A DNA stretch of 64,000 nt from Acinetobacter pecorum. Lineage in GTDB: Bacteria; Pseudomonadota; Gammaproteobacteria; Pseudomonadales; Moraxellaceae. Of the stretch, positions 27,531 through 36,988 are shown in pieces. Position 1 is the first letter of the stretch, and the number at the start of each line of letters is the position of its first letter. A program made the translations under genes and the position numbers. The stretch is from the NCBI RefSeq assembly GCF_014837015.1, contig NZ_JACSPT010000018.1:1-64000 (forward strand), given 5' to 3'. The notes below the pieces were generated by a model that saw nothing but the letters and a program-made list of their open reading frames with translations, was not told the origin of the DNA and did not search any database.

Positions 27531-28658
27531 ATGCAGATTGGAATTCCAGCCGAAACTGTTGTCGGTGAAAATCGCGTCGCTGCGACGCCTGAGACAGTAA
27601 AGAAATTGATCAGCGCTGGTCATAGTGTGGTGATCGAACGTGGTGCCGGTGTTAAAGCTGCCTACATCGACAGTGCCTATGAGCAAGTTGGTGCCAAAAT
27701 TACGGATGATGCCTATACCGGTAGCCAGATGGTTTTGAAAGTTCGTGCACCCAAGGGTGAAGAAATTCAGAAGCTGTCTGCCAATACCACGGTGGTGGCG
27801 ATGTTTGACCCATACCGCAATACCGAGCTTGACCAGTTCGCGGCGCAGAATGTGACTGCATTTGCTCTTGAGTTGTTGCCACGGACCCTGTCACGTGCGC
27901 AAAACATGGACGTATTGTCTTCGCAAGCCAACCTGGCAGGTTATAAATCAGTGCTTTTGGCTGCTGCTGAATACCAGCGTATGTTCCCGATGCTGATGAC
28001 GGCTGCGGGTACAGTTAAACCGGCTCGTGTGGTGATCATGGGTGTCGGTGTAGCGGGTCTGCAAGCGATTGCCACTGCAAAACGTTTAGGTGCCATCGTT
28101 GAAGCCACGGACCTGCGTCCAACTGCAAAGGATCAGGTTGAATCTTTAGGCGGTAAATGGTTAGACGTACCGATGTCTGCTGAAGAGCAGCAGAAAGCTG
28201 CAGATGCTGCCAAAAATGGTTATGGCTGGATGCCGGGTGAAGAATACATCCGCGATCAGGCTGCAATTGTTGATAAAGCGGTATCGAATGCCGACATCGT
28301 GATTACCACCGCACTTTTACCAGGTCGTGATGCACCGCGTTTAATCCGAGCTGAAACTGTAGCCAAGATGAAACCGGGTTCAGTGATCCTGGATATGGCG
28401 GTGGAATCAGGTGGCAATGTTGAAGGTTCGAAATGCGGTGAAACCGTTGTCACTGAAAATGGTGTGAAGATTCTGGGTATTCCAAATATTCCATCGACGG
28501 TATCGACTGAGGCATCAGCCCTCTATGCACGTAACGTCTATAACTTTGTTGAAACACTTTTTGATGCAGACAAGAACTTTGTCCTGAATCAGGAAGATGA
28601 AATTCAAAAAGCCCTACTTGTCACTCACGGCGGCCAAGTGCTGTTAAAACGTGGTTAA
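27531..28658 (+). CDS. pntAa: Proton-translocating NAD(P) transhydrogenase subunit alpha-1 (domain I)
   Basis: 375 residues, the NAD(H)-binding domain I as a separate polypeptide. It begins [20 protein letters not shown], with the RAPKGEEI loop, the Rossmann motif [20 protein letters not shown] and the mobile loop around [16 protein letters not shown]. With the two downstream genes it forms the membrane transhydrogenase that uses the proton gradient to reduce NADP+ with NADH. GAGGG precedes the start. The split alpha subunit is usual in Acinetobacter and Rhodospirillum, unlike the fused PntA of E. coli. Confidence 0.96.
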   Translation: MQIGIPAETVVGENRVAATPETVKKLISAGHSVVIERGAGVKAAYIDSAYEQVGAKITDDAYTGSQMVLKVRAPKGEEIQKLSANTTVVAMFDPYRNTELDQFAAQNVTAFALELLPRTLSRAQNMDVLSSQANLAGYKSVLLAAAEYQRMFPMLMTAAGTVKPARVVIMGVGVAGLQAIATAKRLGAIVEATDLRPTAKDQVESLGGKWLDVPMSAEEQQKAADAAKNGYGWMPGEEYIRDQAAIVDKAVSNADIVITTALLPGRDAPRLIRAETVAKMKPGSVILDMAVESGGNVEGSKCGETVVTENGVKILGIPNIPSTVSTEASALYARNVYNFVETLFDADKNFVLNQEDEIQKALLVTHGGQVLLKRG

Positions 28659-28669
28659 GGAGCAGACTC

Positions 28670-28993
28670 ATGGTTGAAACAATTACGATTTTCGTCCTGG
28701 CCATCTTCGTGGGTTACTACGTGGTTTGGGGAGTGACACCAGCACTACATACGCCGTTGATGGCGGTCACCAATGCCTTGTCATCGATCATTATTGTCGG
28801 TGCGATGATCCAGACTGTTGGTTTGCCTGTAATCGGCGTTGAAGGTGGCGTGGATTTCCAGACTATTAACGTGGTGAGCGTACTGGGTGCGATTGCAGTA
28901 TTCCTGGCCAGCATTAATATTTTCGGTGGCTTTGCTGTAACTGCACGTATGCTGGAAATGTTCAAACCTAAGCAAAAGAAAAAAGAGGGTTAA
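28670..28993 (+). CDS. pntAb: NAD(P) transhydrogenase subunit alpha-2 (membrane part)
   Basis: 107 residues with three membrane helices (about 4-24, 36-54, 68-92), equal to the C-terminal membrane part of a fused PntA. Family segments [23 protein letters not shown] and [16 protein letters not shown] are present. It lies 11 bases after pntAa, with an AAGGAG site before the ATG, and 3 bases before pntB. Confidence 0.96.
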   Translation: MVETITIFVLAIFVGYYVVWGVTPALHTPLMAVTNALSSIIIVGAMIQTVGLPVIGVEGGVDFQTINVVSVLGAIAVFLASINIFGGFAVTARMLEMFKPKQKKKEG

Positions 28994-28996
28994 TAC

Positions 28997-30442
28997 ATGG
29001 AATTTATTCGAGATTATGCGGATTGGTTCTACCTGATTGGCGCCGTTCTTTTTATCTTAACGCTACGTGGTTTGTCTGGTCCTAAAACTGCGATTGCAGG
29101 TAACCGTTACGGTATGATCGCGATGGCGATCGCTGTAGTGACCACATTCTTTGTTGCCGACAATCCAGTGGTCTGGATGATTCTTGCGGCAATGGCAGCC
29201 GGTGCGGTGGTGGGAATTGCACGTGCACGTACCGTTCCAATGACCCAGATGCCGGAAACTGTGGCACTTATGCACTCACTGGTTGGTCTGGCTGCAGTCT
29301 TGATTGCAGTAGCGGCGATTATCCATAACAACAAGCTGATTGAATTAGGTCCAGACTTGTTGGCAGCGAATGGCGTTGCATTCCATGCGATGAGCAAGGT
29401 TCACTTGTTTGAACTGTTTGTGGGCTGTTTCGTGGGTGCAATTACCTTTACAGCATCAGTTTTTGCTTATGGCAAGCTGGCTGCAAAGAAATGGGCAAAA
29501 ACTATTTCTGGTGCGTGGGTAAAACCGGTTCAGGCAATGATTTTTGTTGCAATGCTGGGCTTTGGGATTCATTTCTTCCTGACGGGTAGCATGACTTCTT
29601 TCTGGGCGATGACAGGTCTTGCACTGGCATTTGGCTGGGTGTGGATTGCACCGGTAGGCGGCGGCGATATGCCAGTTGTGGTTTCACTGTTGAACTCATT
29701 CTCAGGTTGGGCTGCAGCAGGTATTGGTTTCACTTTAGAAAATAACATGCTGATCGTTGCCGGTTCACTGGTCGGTTCTTCAGGTGCAATTCTGTCTTAC
29801 ATCATGTGTAAAGCAATGAACCGTTCCATCATCAACGTACTGTTTGGGGGTGCGATGGGTGGTAGTGCAGCACCGACAGCAGCAGCTGGCGAACAGGTGC
29901 AGCGTAATTACCGTTCAGGTTCAGCAGATGATGCGGGCTTCCTGATGTCGAATGCGGACAGCGTAGTCATTGTACCGGGTTATGGTATGGCACAAGGTCG
30001 TGCACAGAATGCGGTAAAAGAACTGGCAAACTTGCTGAAAGAGCAGGGCGTAACGGTTCGCTTCGCGATTCATCCGGTTGCAGGCCGTATGCCTGGTCAT
30101 ATGAACGTACTTCTTGCTGAAGCAGATGTTCCTTATGAGGACATCCTGGAAATGGACGAGATCAACTCGGACTTCCCGGCAACTGATGTGGTTCTTGTCA
30201 TTGGTGCAAACGACGTGGTTAACCCTGCGGCGAAAGATGATCCAAGTTCTCCAATTTATGGCATGCCAATTTTGGAAGCACATAAGGCGCGTACCATCAT
30301 GGTGATCAAGCGCTCTATGGCAACCGGTTATGCAGGTCTGGACAATGACTTGTTCTATAATGACAAAACCATGATGATCTTCGGTGATGCCAAGAAAGTT
30401 GTGGAAGACATGACCAAAGCGATTAATGGTACCGGTCACTAA
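28997..30442 (+). CDS. pntB: NAD(P) transhydrogenase subunit beta
   Basis: 481 residues. About nine N-terminal membrane helices form the proton channel (domain II). The C-terminal domain III (about 300-481) binds NADP(H), with VVIVPGYGMAQGRAQNAV, IHPVAGRMPGHMNVLLAEA, DVVLVIGANDVVNPAA and the KRSMATGYAG loop. It completes the pnt operon and is followed by a terminator. It provides NADPH, complementing the NADP-dependent isocitrate dehydrogenase elsewhere in the window. Confidence 0.97.
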   Translation: MEFIRDYADWFYLIGAVLFILTLRGLSGPKTAIAGNRYGMIAMAIAVVTTFFVADNPVVWMILAAMAAGAVVGIARARTVPMTQMPETVALMHSLVGLAAVLIAVAAIIHNNKLIELGPDLLAANGVAFHAMSKVHLFELFVGCFVGAITFTASVFAYGKLAAKKWAKTISGAWVKPVQAMIFVAMLGFGIHFFLTGSMTSFWAMTGLALAFGWVWIAPVGGGDMPVVVSLLNSFSGWAAAGIGFTLENNMLIVAGSLVGSSGAILSYIMCKAMNRSIINVLFGGAMGGSAAPTAAAGEQVQRNYRSGSADDAGFLMSNADSVVIVPGYGMAQGRAQNAVKELANLLKEQGVTVRFAIHPVAGRMPGHMNVLLAEADVPYEDILEMDEINSDFPATDVVLVIGANDVVNPAAKDDPSSPIYGMPILEAHKARTIMVIKRSMATGYAGLDNDLFYNDKTMMIFGDAKKVVEDMTKAINGTGH

Positions 30443-30470
30443 TCATTTAAATCATTAGAATCCCCCTGAG

Positions 30471-30498
30471 TCCCCCTTTAATAAAGGGGGATTTTTTT
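30471..30498 (+). terminator. Terminator of the pnt operon
   Basis: TCCCCCTTT (30471-30479) and AAAGGGGGA (30483-30491) with a 3-base loop, followed by seven T. It resembles the 5S terminator in type. Confidence 0.93.
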
Positions 30499-30659
30499 AT
30501 ATCTTGAAAAAGCATTATTCTGTGGTCATCAAACTTCTATGTTTATGATGAATTGATCCTAAAATACCAATCAAATCGGTGCATAAGACAAGATGAAAAT
30601 TAAAGAAAAATAGCTGATTGAGTTGTATTAATGCTTATAAAGTTGGATGAACAGGCAAT

Positions 30660-30690
30660 AAAAAAGCGACCTACACAGGTCGCTTTCTTG
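30660..30690 (-). terminator. Terminator of rsfS
   Basis: AAAGCGACCT (30663-30672), loop ACAC, and AGGTCGCTTT (30677-30686). On the minus strand the hairpin is followed by TTTTTTA, just after the rsfS stop codon. Confidence 0.9.
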
Positions 30691-30702
30691 AATATTCGGT
30701 TT

Positions 30703-31110
30703 TTACGCTACAGAATCAGTATCTGTAGGATTGCGCCATAAGCTTTCTAGGTCATAGAATTTACGTGCTGTTGGAAGCATGCAGTGAACAACCACATAAC
30801 CGAGGTCGAGCAGGATCCATTCAGCATCACGTTCGCCTTCTATACCTAGAGGGCGAAAGCCAGCTTTACGTGCTTCTTCAGCAACATTATTGGCCAGTGA
30901 TTTGATATGACGAGTCGATGTACCACTTGCAATGACCATAGCATCAGCTACATTACTGATACCGCGAACATCAAGCTCAACAATTTCTTTTGCTTTTACA
31001 TCTTCAAGTGCAGCATGTACGACTTTTAAACAATCCTGTACAGCTTGAGAATTTGAATTCATAGTAAGATCGTGAGAATTAGAAGCGCTGGGCGATGGTT
31101 CTAAATTCAT
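30703..31110 (-). CDS. rsfS: Ribosomal silencing factor RsfS
   Basis: 135 residues. The RsfS/DUF143 fold is shown by DVKAKEIVELDVRGISNVADAMVIA split in family fashion, STRHIKSLANNV, ERDAEWILLDLGYVVVHCM and the ending RKFYDLESLW. It binds L14 of the large subunit and blocks subunit joining in starvation. The first 16 residues, rich in Ser and Pro, precede an internal ATG (31062) that would also give a good domain. I keep the longer frame since the internal start has no ribosome-binding site. There is no nadD neighbour, although that pairing is common. Confidence 0.93.
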   Translation of the reverse strand: MNLEPSPSASNSHDLTMNSNSQAVQDCLKVVHAALEDVKAKEIVELDVRGISNVADAMVIASGTSTRHIKSLANNVAEEARKAGFRPLGIEGERDAEWILLDLGYVVVHCMLPTARKFYDLESLWRNPTDTDSVA

Positions 31111-31191
31111 GGGGGGTGTAATTTCCTAACAATTATGCATGATCTAATATAGCGGTTTTAGTCCAAAATTTCAAATCAGACCACATTCTAC

Positions 31192-31980
31192 TCAGTCATG
31201 CTCCGCAAAGAATTCGTCTTTCCAGGCAAAGGAATCACAGGAGTGTCCGCTGGGTTTATACTCGGCAGCCACGTACCCTTGATAATGGTTATGTTTTAAC
31301 CACTGAAATATATCATGATATTGAATTGAGGCCGTATTGGGTTGATGTCGTCCCGGACAATCCGCAAACTGGATATGGCCAATCGACGCAATATTTTCTT
31401 GCAAAGTTTCCAATACATCTTCGCCCATCATCGCCATGTGGTAGCAGTCATACTGCATTTTTAAGGCCGGATGTTGAACTGCTTCGAGCATTTCCTGGGC
31501 CTGAGCAACATTTTGAATCAAGAAGCGTGGCATATCGATGCCATTGATCATTTCAAAGACCGGTTCAATTTGATGGTCAAGCAGCATTGAGCAAGCCATT
31601 TTCAGATTACTTGCTAGCGTACTTAGGCAGGGCAACAGGTCACAATCCACAGGCTGTTTTCCTGCCAGAATGTTCACCCGGGGTACATTCAGTGCGGTAG
31701 CATACTGGATGGCCTGCTCAACCGCATGACGAAACTCGATTTCCCTTCCCGGAATGCCAGCCAGGCCATGACCACCCTGCATTAAATCACCTGCCGGTAC
31801 ATTAATTAGGCACAAGTTCAGCTGATGGGTGCTGAGCTGGTTTTGAATCTGGCCAATACTGAGTTCATAAGGAAACTGGATTTCCACATGATTAAAACCC
31901 TGCGCACGAGCCAGCGCGAAGCGTTCGATGAGTGGCACTTCAGTAAAAATCATCGACAGGTTGACGGCAAGTTTAATCAT
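31192..31980 (-). CDS. hyi: Hydroxypyruvate isomerase family protein
   Basis: 262 residues from the ATG at 31980, preceded by AAAGAGAAAG; an earlier in-frame start at 32016 has no support and would add an unlikely tail. Family features of the AP-endonuclease-2-type TIM barrel include LAVNLSMIFTEVPLIERFALA at the N terminus (split here by codon 21), VEIQFPYE, CLINVPAGDLMQGGHGLAGIPG and the active-site EMING and QYDCYHM Glu/His/Asp residues. It should interconvert hydroxypyruvate and tartronate semialdehyde. It lies 39 bases downstream of a matching reductase gene. Confidence 0.85.
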   Translation of the reverse strand: MIKLAVNLSMIFTEVPLIERFALARAQGFNHVEIQFPYELSIGQIQNQLSTHQLNLCLINVPAGDLMQGGHGLAGIPGREIEFRHAVEQAIQYATALNVPRVNILAGKQPVDCDLLPCLSTLASNLKMACSMLLDHQIEPVFEMINGIDMPRFLIQNVAQAQEMLEAVQHPALKMQYDCYHMAMMGEDVLETLQENIASIGHIQFADCPGRHQPNTASIQYHDIFQWLKHNHYQGYVAAEYKPSGHSCDSFAWKDEFFAEHD

Positions 31981-32019
31981 GTCTTTCTCTTTAATATTCG
32001 AGGCTGCATAAATCAAGCG

Positions 32020-32889
32020 TTATGAATGTTTTAGTTGCTGGATTACAGTGGCCAGATCTGCTTCGGCAAAGCCTTGAGCCTGATGGGCCTGTAACTGTGA
32101 TAATGCCTGAGTCGCGACCGGAACATCCAGGTCAAAGCTGTGGGCCAGTTGCACGGCATTATTCAGATCCTTGGATAAGGTCTGGACTTTCCATTGCACT
32201 GGTACAAAAGTCTGGGTGGCCATACGCGGCGCCAGAATCTGAAAAGGCTTGGAGTCGGCAAAACCACCTGCCAACGCTGGCGCCAGTAAGCGGGTATCTA
32301 CCCCAGCAAGGCCAGCCAGGGCTACGGCTTCTGCAATCAGGGTACTATTTGCTGCGACAATCAGCTGATTACAGATTTTGGTCGCCTGACCGGTGCCCGT
32401 ATCACCCATACGGGTGACACGCTGGGAAAGTGCTTTATAGATCGGCTCAAGTGATCTAATTGTAGCGGCATCACCACCAGCAAAAATTACCAGACTGCCT
32501 TGTTCAGCCCCGGCGGTACCCCCTGACACTGGAGAATCAATCCAGATTGCTTTCTTGGTCTGTACTTGTGCGGCAAGTGTTTGGGTTTGCTGTACAGAAA
32601 GGCTGGAGAAATCTACAATGACTTGATCAGCGACCAAATATGGTTCGATCTGATCAAAGACAGATTGCATCGCCTGATCATCTGCCAGGCAGGTAAGAAT
32701 CACCGGATAATTGGAAATCTGGTCTAGAGACAGCGCAGTCGCACCCTGATCCAGCAAGGGATTACAGGCCGCAGGTGTACGGTTCCAGACCGCCACCTGA
32801 AAACCTGCCTGAAGCAGACGCATAGCCATGCGAGTGCCCATTAATCCCATCCCTAAGAAGGCAATTTTAGTATCAAGATTCAACTGCAT
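32020..32889 (-). CDS. glxR: 2-hydroxy-3-oxopropionate (tartronate semialdehyde) reductase-like
   Basis: 289 residues of the beta-hydroxyacid dehydrogenase family. It shows the NAD fold IAFLGMGLMGTRMAMRLL, the substrate motif SPVSGGTAGAEQGSLVIF, and the catalytic-lysine region TKICNQLIVAANS with the later SKDLNNAVQLA. Position next to hyi suggests reduction of tartronate semialdehyde to D-glycerate, although related enzymes act on 3-hydroxyisobutyrate. No glyoxylate carboligase (gcl) gene is in the window, so the start of that pathway must be elsewhere. Confidence 0.8.
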   Translation of the reverse strand: MQLNLDTKIAFLGMGLMGTRMAMRLLQAGFQVAVWNRTPAACNPLLDQGATALSLDQISNYPVILTCLADDQAMQSVFDQIEPYLVADQVIVDFSSLSVQQTQTLAAQVQTKKAIWIDSPVSGGTAGAEQGSLVIFAGGDAATIRSLEPIYKALSQRVTRMGDTGTGQATKICNQLIVAANSTLIAEAVALAGLAGVDTRLLAPALAGGFADSKPFQILAPRMATQTFVPVQWKVQTLSKDLNNAVQLAHSFDLDVPVATQALSQLQAHQAQGFAEADLATVIQQLKHS

Positions 32890-32925
32890 ACTTTCCTTTA
32901 TTCCTTGTTTTGACTCAGACTCGAC

Positions 32926-33714
32926 TTATTTGTATTGGCGTGGCACAAATTGAACCTCTGGGTTCTTGTCCTTTTTACGGGCCAATTGACTGTTTTTACC
33001 CAGCAGCAATTTCAACTGCCAGATTTTTTCCATACGCAGGGATTTATTCGGACGATGCTGCATGGCATCCAGTACAAATTTAGAGGCCATCAGCGCATCT
33101 GGAGAACGCTGCAGCATTTCCTCAGCCAAAGCCTGTGCTCTCGCCAAGGGGTGTTCATCGACATGGGTGATCAGACCGATTTCTTTGGCATATTTGCCCT
33201 CAAAAATCCGGGCAGTCAAAGTGAGCTCTTTGGCCAGATCAATCCCAATCAGGCCTTTCAGTGAGCGGCTGAGTCCCATGTCTGGCACCAGTCCCCAACG
33301 GGTTTCCATAATCGACATTTTGGTGTCAGGATGAGCAATACGTATGTCTGCGGCCAGAGCAAGCTGCATGCCGGCACCAAAACAGAAGCCCTCCATCGCA
33401 GCGATCACCGGGACGGGTAATTCCTGCCAGACCAGAAATGCTTTTTGAAACAGGCTTTGACCGGGGCGGATCAGCTCCCAGGCAGCGTAAGCACGATTTT
33501 TAGGATTGTTTAAATCGGCCAGATCAATGCCGGCACTAAAGACCTGGGCTTCACCGGTTAAAATCACACAGCGGATGCTTTTATCTTTTTTGATTTTCTG
33601 TGCAGTCGCGACCAGTTCGCGCAGCAGGGCAAAGCTCATGGCATTGCGTTTATCTGGACGATTCAGTGTAACCGTGGCAATGCCGTTATTTTTTTCCAAG
33701 CGTACAAGTGACAT
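32926..33714 (-). CDS. Crotonase/enoyl-CoA hydratase family protein
   Basis: 262 residues from the ATG at 33714, with GGAAG six bases before it; the longer frame to 33795 begins in a Cys-rich run with no family match. The crotonase fold has the oxyanion-hole segments SAGIDLADL and EGFCFGAGMQLALAADIRIA. ETRWGLVPDMG carries the Glu/Asp region used by hydratases and isomerases. The substrate is unknown. It is 36 bases upstream of the reductase, so the three minus-strand genes may be co-transcribed, though their functions do not obviously belong together. Confidence 0.8.
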   Translation of the reverse strand: MSLVRLEKNNGIATVTLNRPDKRNAMSFALLRELVATAQKIKKDKSIRCVILTGEAQVFSAGIDLADLNNPKNRAYAAWELIRPGQSLFQKAFLVWQELPVPVIAAMEGFCFGAGMQLALAADIRIAHPDTKMSIMETRWGLVPDMGLSRSLKGLIGIDLAKELTLTARIFEGKYAKEIGLITHVDEHPLARAQALAEEMLQRSPDALMASKFVLDAMQHRPNKSLRMEKIWQLKLLLGKNSQLARKKDKNPEVQFVPRQYK

Positions 33715-33821
33715 GGCATTCTTCCGTAATTTTTCCTGGCTTGAGCATAGCATGCAGCCTTTGGGCTTGCATGACAGCCCAGTCACACTTCTCAAATCAT
33801 GAGCTGAGCCGCTTCAAATCT

Positions 33822-36629
33822 TTAATTCAAATGTTGCTTCAAAATTTGCTGGGCAGCCTGTTCAACCTGTTCAACCACGGCTTTGAGTTCATCAAAATAT
33901 TTCAGTACATCTTGCACAAAACTTTCATCGGCCTTACGGCGTTCTTTGCGCAGGGTCGAAACGAACTGCTCAAAGCCACCCGTGACTTTCTGCAAAGTCG
34001 GTGCTCCGACATAGCGGGTCGCACCGTAAAGGCGATGCAGCACATGTTCAAGTTGTGGAAAATCTTCCAGTTCAATCAGTTGCTGCATTTCAGCGAGTTC
34101 ATCCGCAAAGCTGTCTACTAGCATGCGTAACAGGTCTACCGCCAGGTCTTCTTTATTGGCTGCCAGTTGCAGGCTTTGCTGCCAGTCCAGAATATTCGGA
34201 TCCAGGGCATCAATCACATTGGCACGTTCCAGTACCGGAATCCGTTTAAAATGCTCGGTGGTCCAGTGTGTCAAAATTTGGATAATCTGCTCGATCTGGA
34301 TCGGCTTGGTAACATAGTCATCCATGCCATTTTGCAGCAGTTTATGTTTTTCATCAGAAAGCGCATGCGCCGTCAAAGCAATAATCGGCAGGCGGTTATG
34401 ATTTTCAAAAGTCGATTCCAGCGAGCGAATGGCGCGGGTGGTATCAATTCCCGACATCACCGGCATCTGGATATCCATAAAGACCAGATCAAAAGCGGGC
34501 TGTTTCTGCTCATAACGGCGCTGGATAATATCGATCGCTTCCTGTCCGTTGAGGGCTTTGGTCGTGGTGACATTGAGTTCGCCCAGCAAGGCTTCCAGAA
34601 CAATCAGGTTGGGCAAATGATCATCCACGGCCAGAATATGCAGACCTTGGCCATTAAATTCTTCATGCTGTTCCTGATTAAAGATCGGCTGATTACCGAG
34701 CAGCTGAATCAGCGCGCTGCGGCTGAGAGGCTGATGCAGGGCACGGGCACGATAGTCATTAAGCATGCTCGGATCCAGCTGCATCTGATAACCATATACC
34801 GCCAGATGTCCCTGATAACGTGAACGGATTTCACATAACAGAACTTCACTGTCACCACTATGATCAACAATCAGCCAGGTATTTTCGCTATCCTGCAAAT
34901 GGTTCAGACGGCTGAACAGATCTAGAATTGATGCGCATTCAATGTGTTTGACCTGATAATTCTCGAGATACTGCCGTAGCACGTTCGCAGTTGCCGGATG
35001 TGCAAGATAAGAAATGACAGTCAATTCGCTGAAATTTGGATGCTCAATCACGTTATTTTCATCAACCAGGAACTGGGCAGTAAACCAGAACGTCGAGCCT
35101 TTTTCAGTCGGGGCACGTTCCTGATTGTCTTCAAACCCGATCTGGCCATGCATCAGGTTCACCAGCTGTTTGGAAATTGCCAGCCCGAGACCGGTACCGC
35201 CAAACTGGCGGGTCACCGAGGTATCGCCCTGAGAGAAGGATTCAAACAGTTTTTTACGGTCTGTACCACTCAGGCCAATACCGCTGTCCTGCACACTGAA
35301 ATGCAGCAAACACTGATCCTTGCCATCATGTTCCATGCGAGCCCGGACAATGATTTCTCCATCCGGGGTGAATTTGATCGCATTGGAAATCAGGTTGGTC
35401 AGAATCTGCTTAAACCGCAGCGCATCACCAATGATGTGTTTTGGCACGCCGTCAGCATAATAAAAAGCCATATCAATATGTTTTTGTGCTGCCAGAGGCG
35501 ACAACATGTCCATCACATCAAAGATCGCTTCTTCCAGGTCAAAAGGTGCCGTTTCCAGTTCCAGTTTGCCGGCGTCAATTTTGGAAAAATCCAGGACATC
35601 ATTAATCAGTGCCAGTAAATGCGCAGAAGATTTACGGATGGTCTGCAAATACAGGCTTTGCTCGTTGCTGAGATTGCCCTGACGTAATAACAGATGAATA
35701 AAACCATCAATACTGTTCAGTGGAGTACGCAGTTCATGGGAGATATTGGCCAGAAACACAGACTTGGCCTGGTTGGCCGAGATCGCCTGGTCACGTGCCT
35801 GACGATAGGTAATATTCTGGACTTCTAAAGTATCAAGGGTGCGGCGCAAATCATCTTCGGTCTGCTCGGTATGTTCACGCAATTCCAGAAAGCTAAAATG
35901 CAGACGTTTCACCGCATTGGCAATATCACGTTGCAATAAACGCAACTCTCCGGTGCTATTAATCACCATATGCTGGCCGAGGGTATCGGCATTCAGGCGT
36001 TGCAACTGCATGCGGATTTCATACATTGGTGCAATCCAGCGCCGTGAATAAAAATTCAGGCAGAGAAGCAATAATAATAAGGTCAGTAATCCGGTTGCAA
36101 TCAAGACAATCATTACCCGATAACGGGCAATTTCCAGAGGCTGATTATCCAGTTCAATCGCCAGCCAGCCAGGAGAAAAAGTGTTTTCATTTATTTTAAG
36201 GGCGTAGACATGATTGTTCTGATACAGGATCGGACCGACAAAATTGCCGCTTTTCTCAAAATCGGGCCAGGCAGCCTTTTCCTGAAAGCCGATCCCTAAA
36301 CGTTTTTTGCCATTTTCGTCCAGAACCGCTGCCCGTAACAGATGCTTTTCATTCAGCATGTTCTGCATGGCATTGTGAGCCTGGTCATATTGCCATGGAT
36401 ACAGATTCAAGATATCCAATGCATATTCTGCAGTTCCTTGGAAGCGGGTCAGAATCGCGATGGCCATCTGCTTTTGCTGCGCACGTGCGGCATTCGAGGT
36501 TTCAGTCAACACCAGCATGGCACCAACACAGGCCAAAATGGTAATTGGCACAAAAATCAGCGCAATCAGCTGTCCATAGGCATGATTTAAGTGTAAGCGT
36601 TTAAACAGCTTTTTGTTGATAGTTGACAT
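33822..36629 (-). CDS. gacS: Hybrid sensor histidine kinase GacS/BarA
   Basis: 935 residues. In order: membrane helix 1 (about 18-42), periplasmic sensor (about 43-170), helix 2 (about 171-193), HAMP linker, HisKA with FLANISHELRTPLN (phospho-His298), an ATPase domain with QDSGIGLSGTD and GGTGLGLAISKQL, a degenerate receiver-like region, a full receiver with LVFMDIQMPVMSG (phospho-Asp near 720), and a C-terminal Hpt domain with EHVLHRLYGATRYVG. This is the tripartite BarA/GacS layout. With response regulator GacA (not in the window) it controls Csr small RNAs, virulence and secondary metabolism. It diverges from cysM across about 360 bases. Confidence 0.94.
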   Translation of the reverse strand: MSTINKKLFKRLHLNHAYGQLIALIFVPITILACVGAMLVLTETSNAARAQQKQMAIAILTRFQGTAEYALDILNLYPWQYDQAHNAMQNMLNEKHLLRAAVLDENGKKRLGIGFQEKAAWPDFEKSGNFVGPILYQNNHVYALKINENTFSPGWLAIELDNQPLEIARYRVMIVLIATGLLTLLLLLLCLNFYSRRWIAPMYEIRMQLQRLNADTLGQHMVINSTGELRLLQRDIANAVKRLHFSFLELREHTEQTEDDLRRTLDTLEVQNITYRQARDQAISANQAKSVFLANISHELRTPLNSIDGFIHLLLRQGNLSNEQSLYLQTIRKSSAHLLALINDVLDFSKIDAGKLELETAPFDLEEAIFDVMDMLSPLAAQKHIDMAFYYADGVPKHIIGDALRFKQILTNLISNAIKFTPDGEIIVRARMEHDGKDQCLLHFSVQDSGIGLSGTDRKKLFESFSQGDTSVTRQFGGTGLGLAISKQLVNLMHGQIGFEDNQERAPTEKGSTFWFTAQFLVDENNVIEHPNFSELTVISYLAHPATANVLRQYLENYQVKHIECASILDLFSRLNHLQDSENTWLIVDHSGDSEVLLCEIRSRYQGHLAVYGYQMQLDPSMLNDYRARALHQPLSRSALIQLLGNQPIFNQEQHEEFNGQGLHILAVDDHLPNLIVLEALLGELNVTTTKALNGQEAIDIIQRRYEQKQPAFDLVFMDIQMPVMSGIDTTRAIRSLESTFENHNRLPIIALTAHALSDEKHKLLQNGMDDYVTKPIQIEQIIQILTHWTTEHFKRIPVLERANVIDALDPNILDWQQSLQLAANKEDLAVDLLRMLVDSFADELAEMQQLIELEDFPQLEHVLHRLYGATRYVGAPTLQKVTGGFEQFVSTLRKERRKADESFVQDVLKYFDELKAVVEQVEQAAQQILKQHLN

Positions 36630-36988
36630 GATTTAAGCAGTATTTTCTTTATGCCTGGCATATTAACATGCTTTAAATCCACAGTTAAAATTTAAGCACT
36701 ATTTTTATAAATGTTCGGATTAGGGATTAAAAATACAAAAGATTTGAGTCAGTTTTGCTCAAGCAGGCCTAGGGCAAGAACCCGGAACTTTCAGGGTGAA
36801 TAGTGCAGGGCAGAATAGTACTTTTATTATATAAGCTGACCGCTTTATCTGAGCAGATTACAGGGAAATGCCGTGGATGGCTTGATACTTGACGAGTTTT
36901 GGCGAGTTTTCTGAAAAAGCCCTGCTAAATGAGTGCAGGGAAAAGCATTTTTTCATACAATAGCCGCACCTCGATATAGGTGCAAATA
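36630..36988. other. Divergent intergenic region between gacS and cysM
   Basis: 359 bases carrying the promoters of two divergent genes. A CCCTGC / GCAGGG hairpin (about 36,919-36,941) is followed by A-rich then T-rich sequence, which could be a weak terminator or a leader structure before cysM. I see no cysteine-type riboswitch and no small RNA that I can name. Confidence 0.45.

Noticed and set aside
34167..34823. Antisense frame of 218 residues inside gacS
   Set aside because: The gacS frame on the other strand has every expected domain and motif, while the antisense product shows no family feature.
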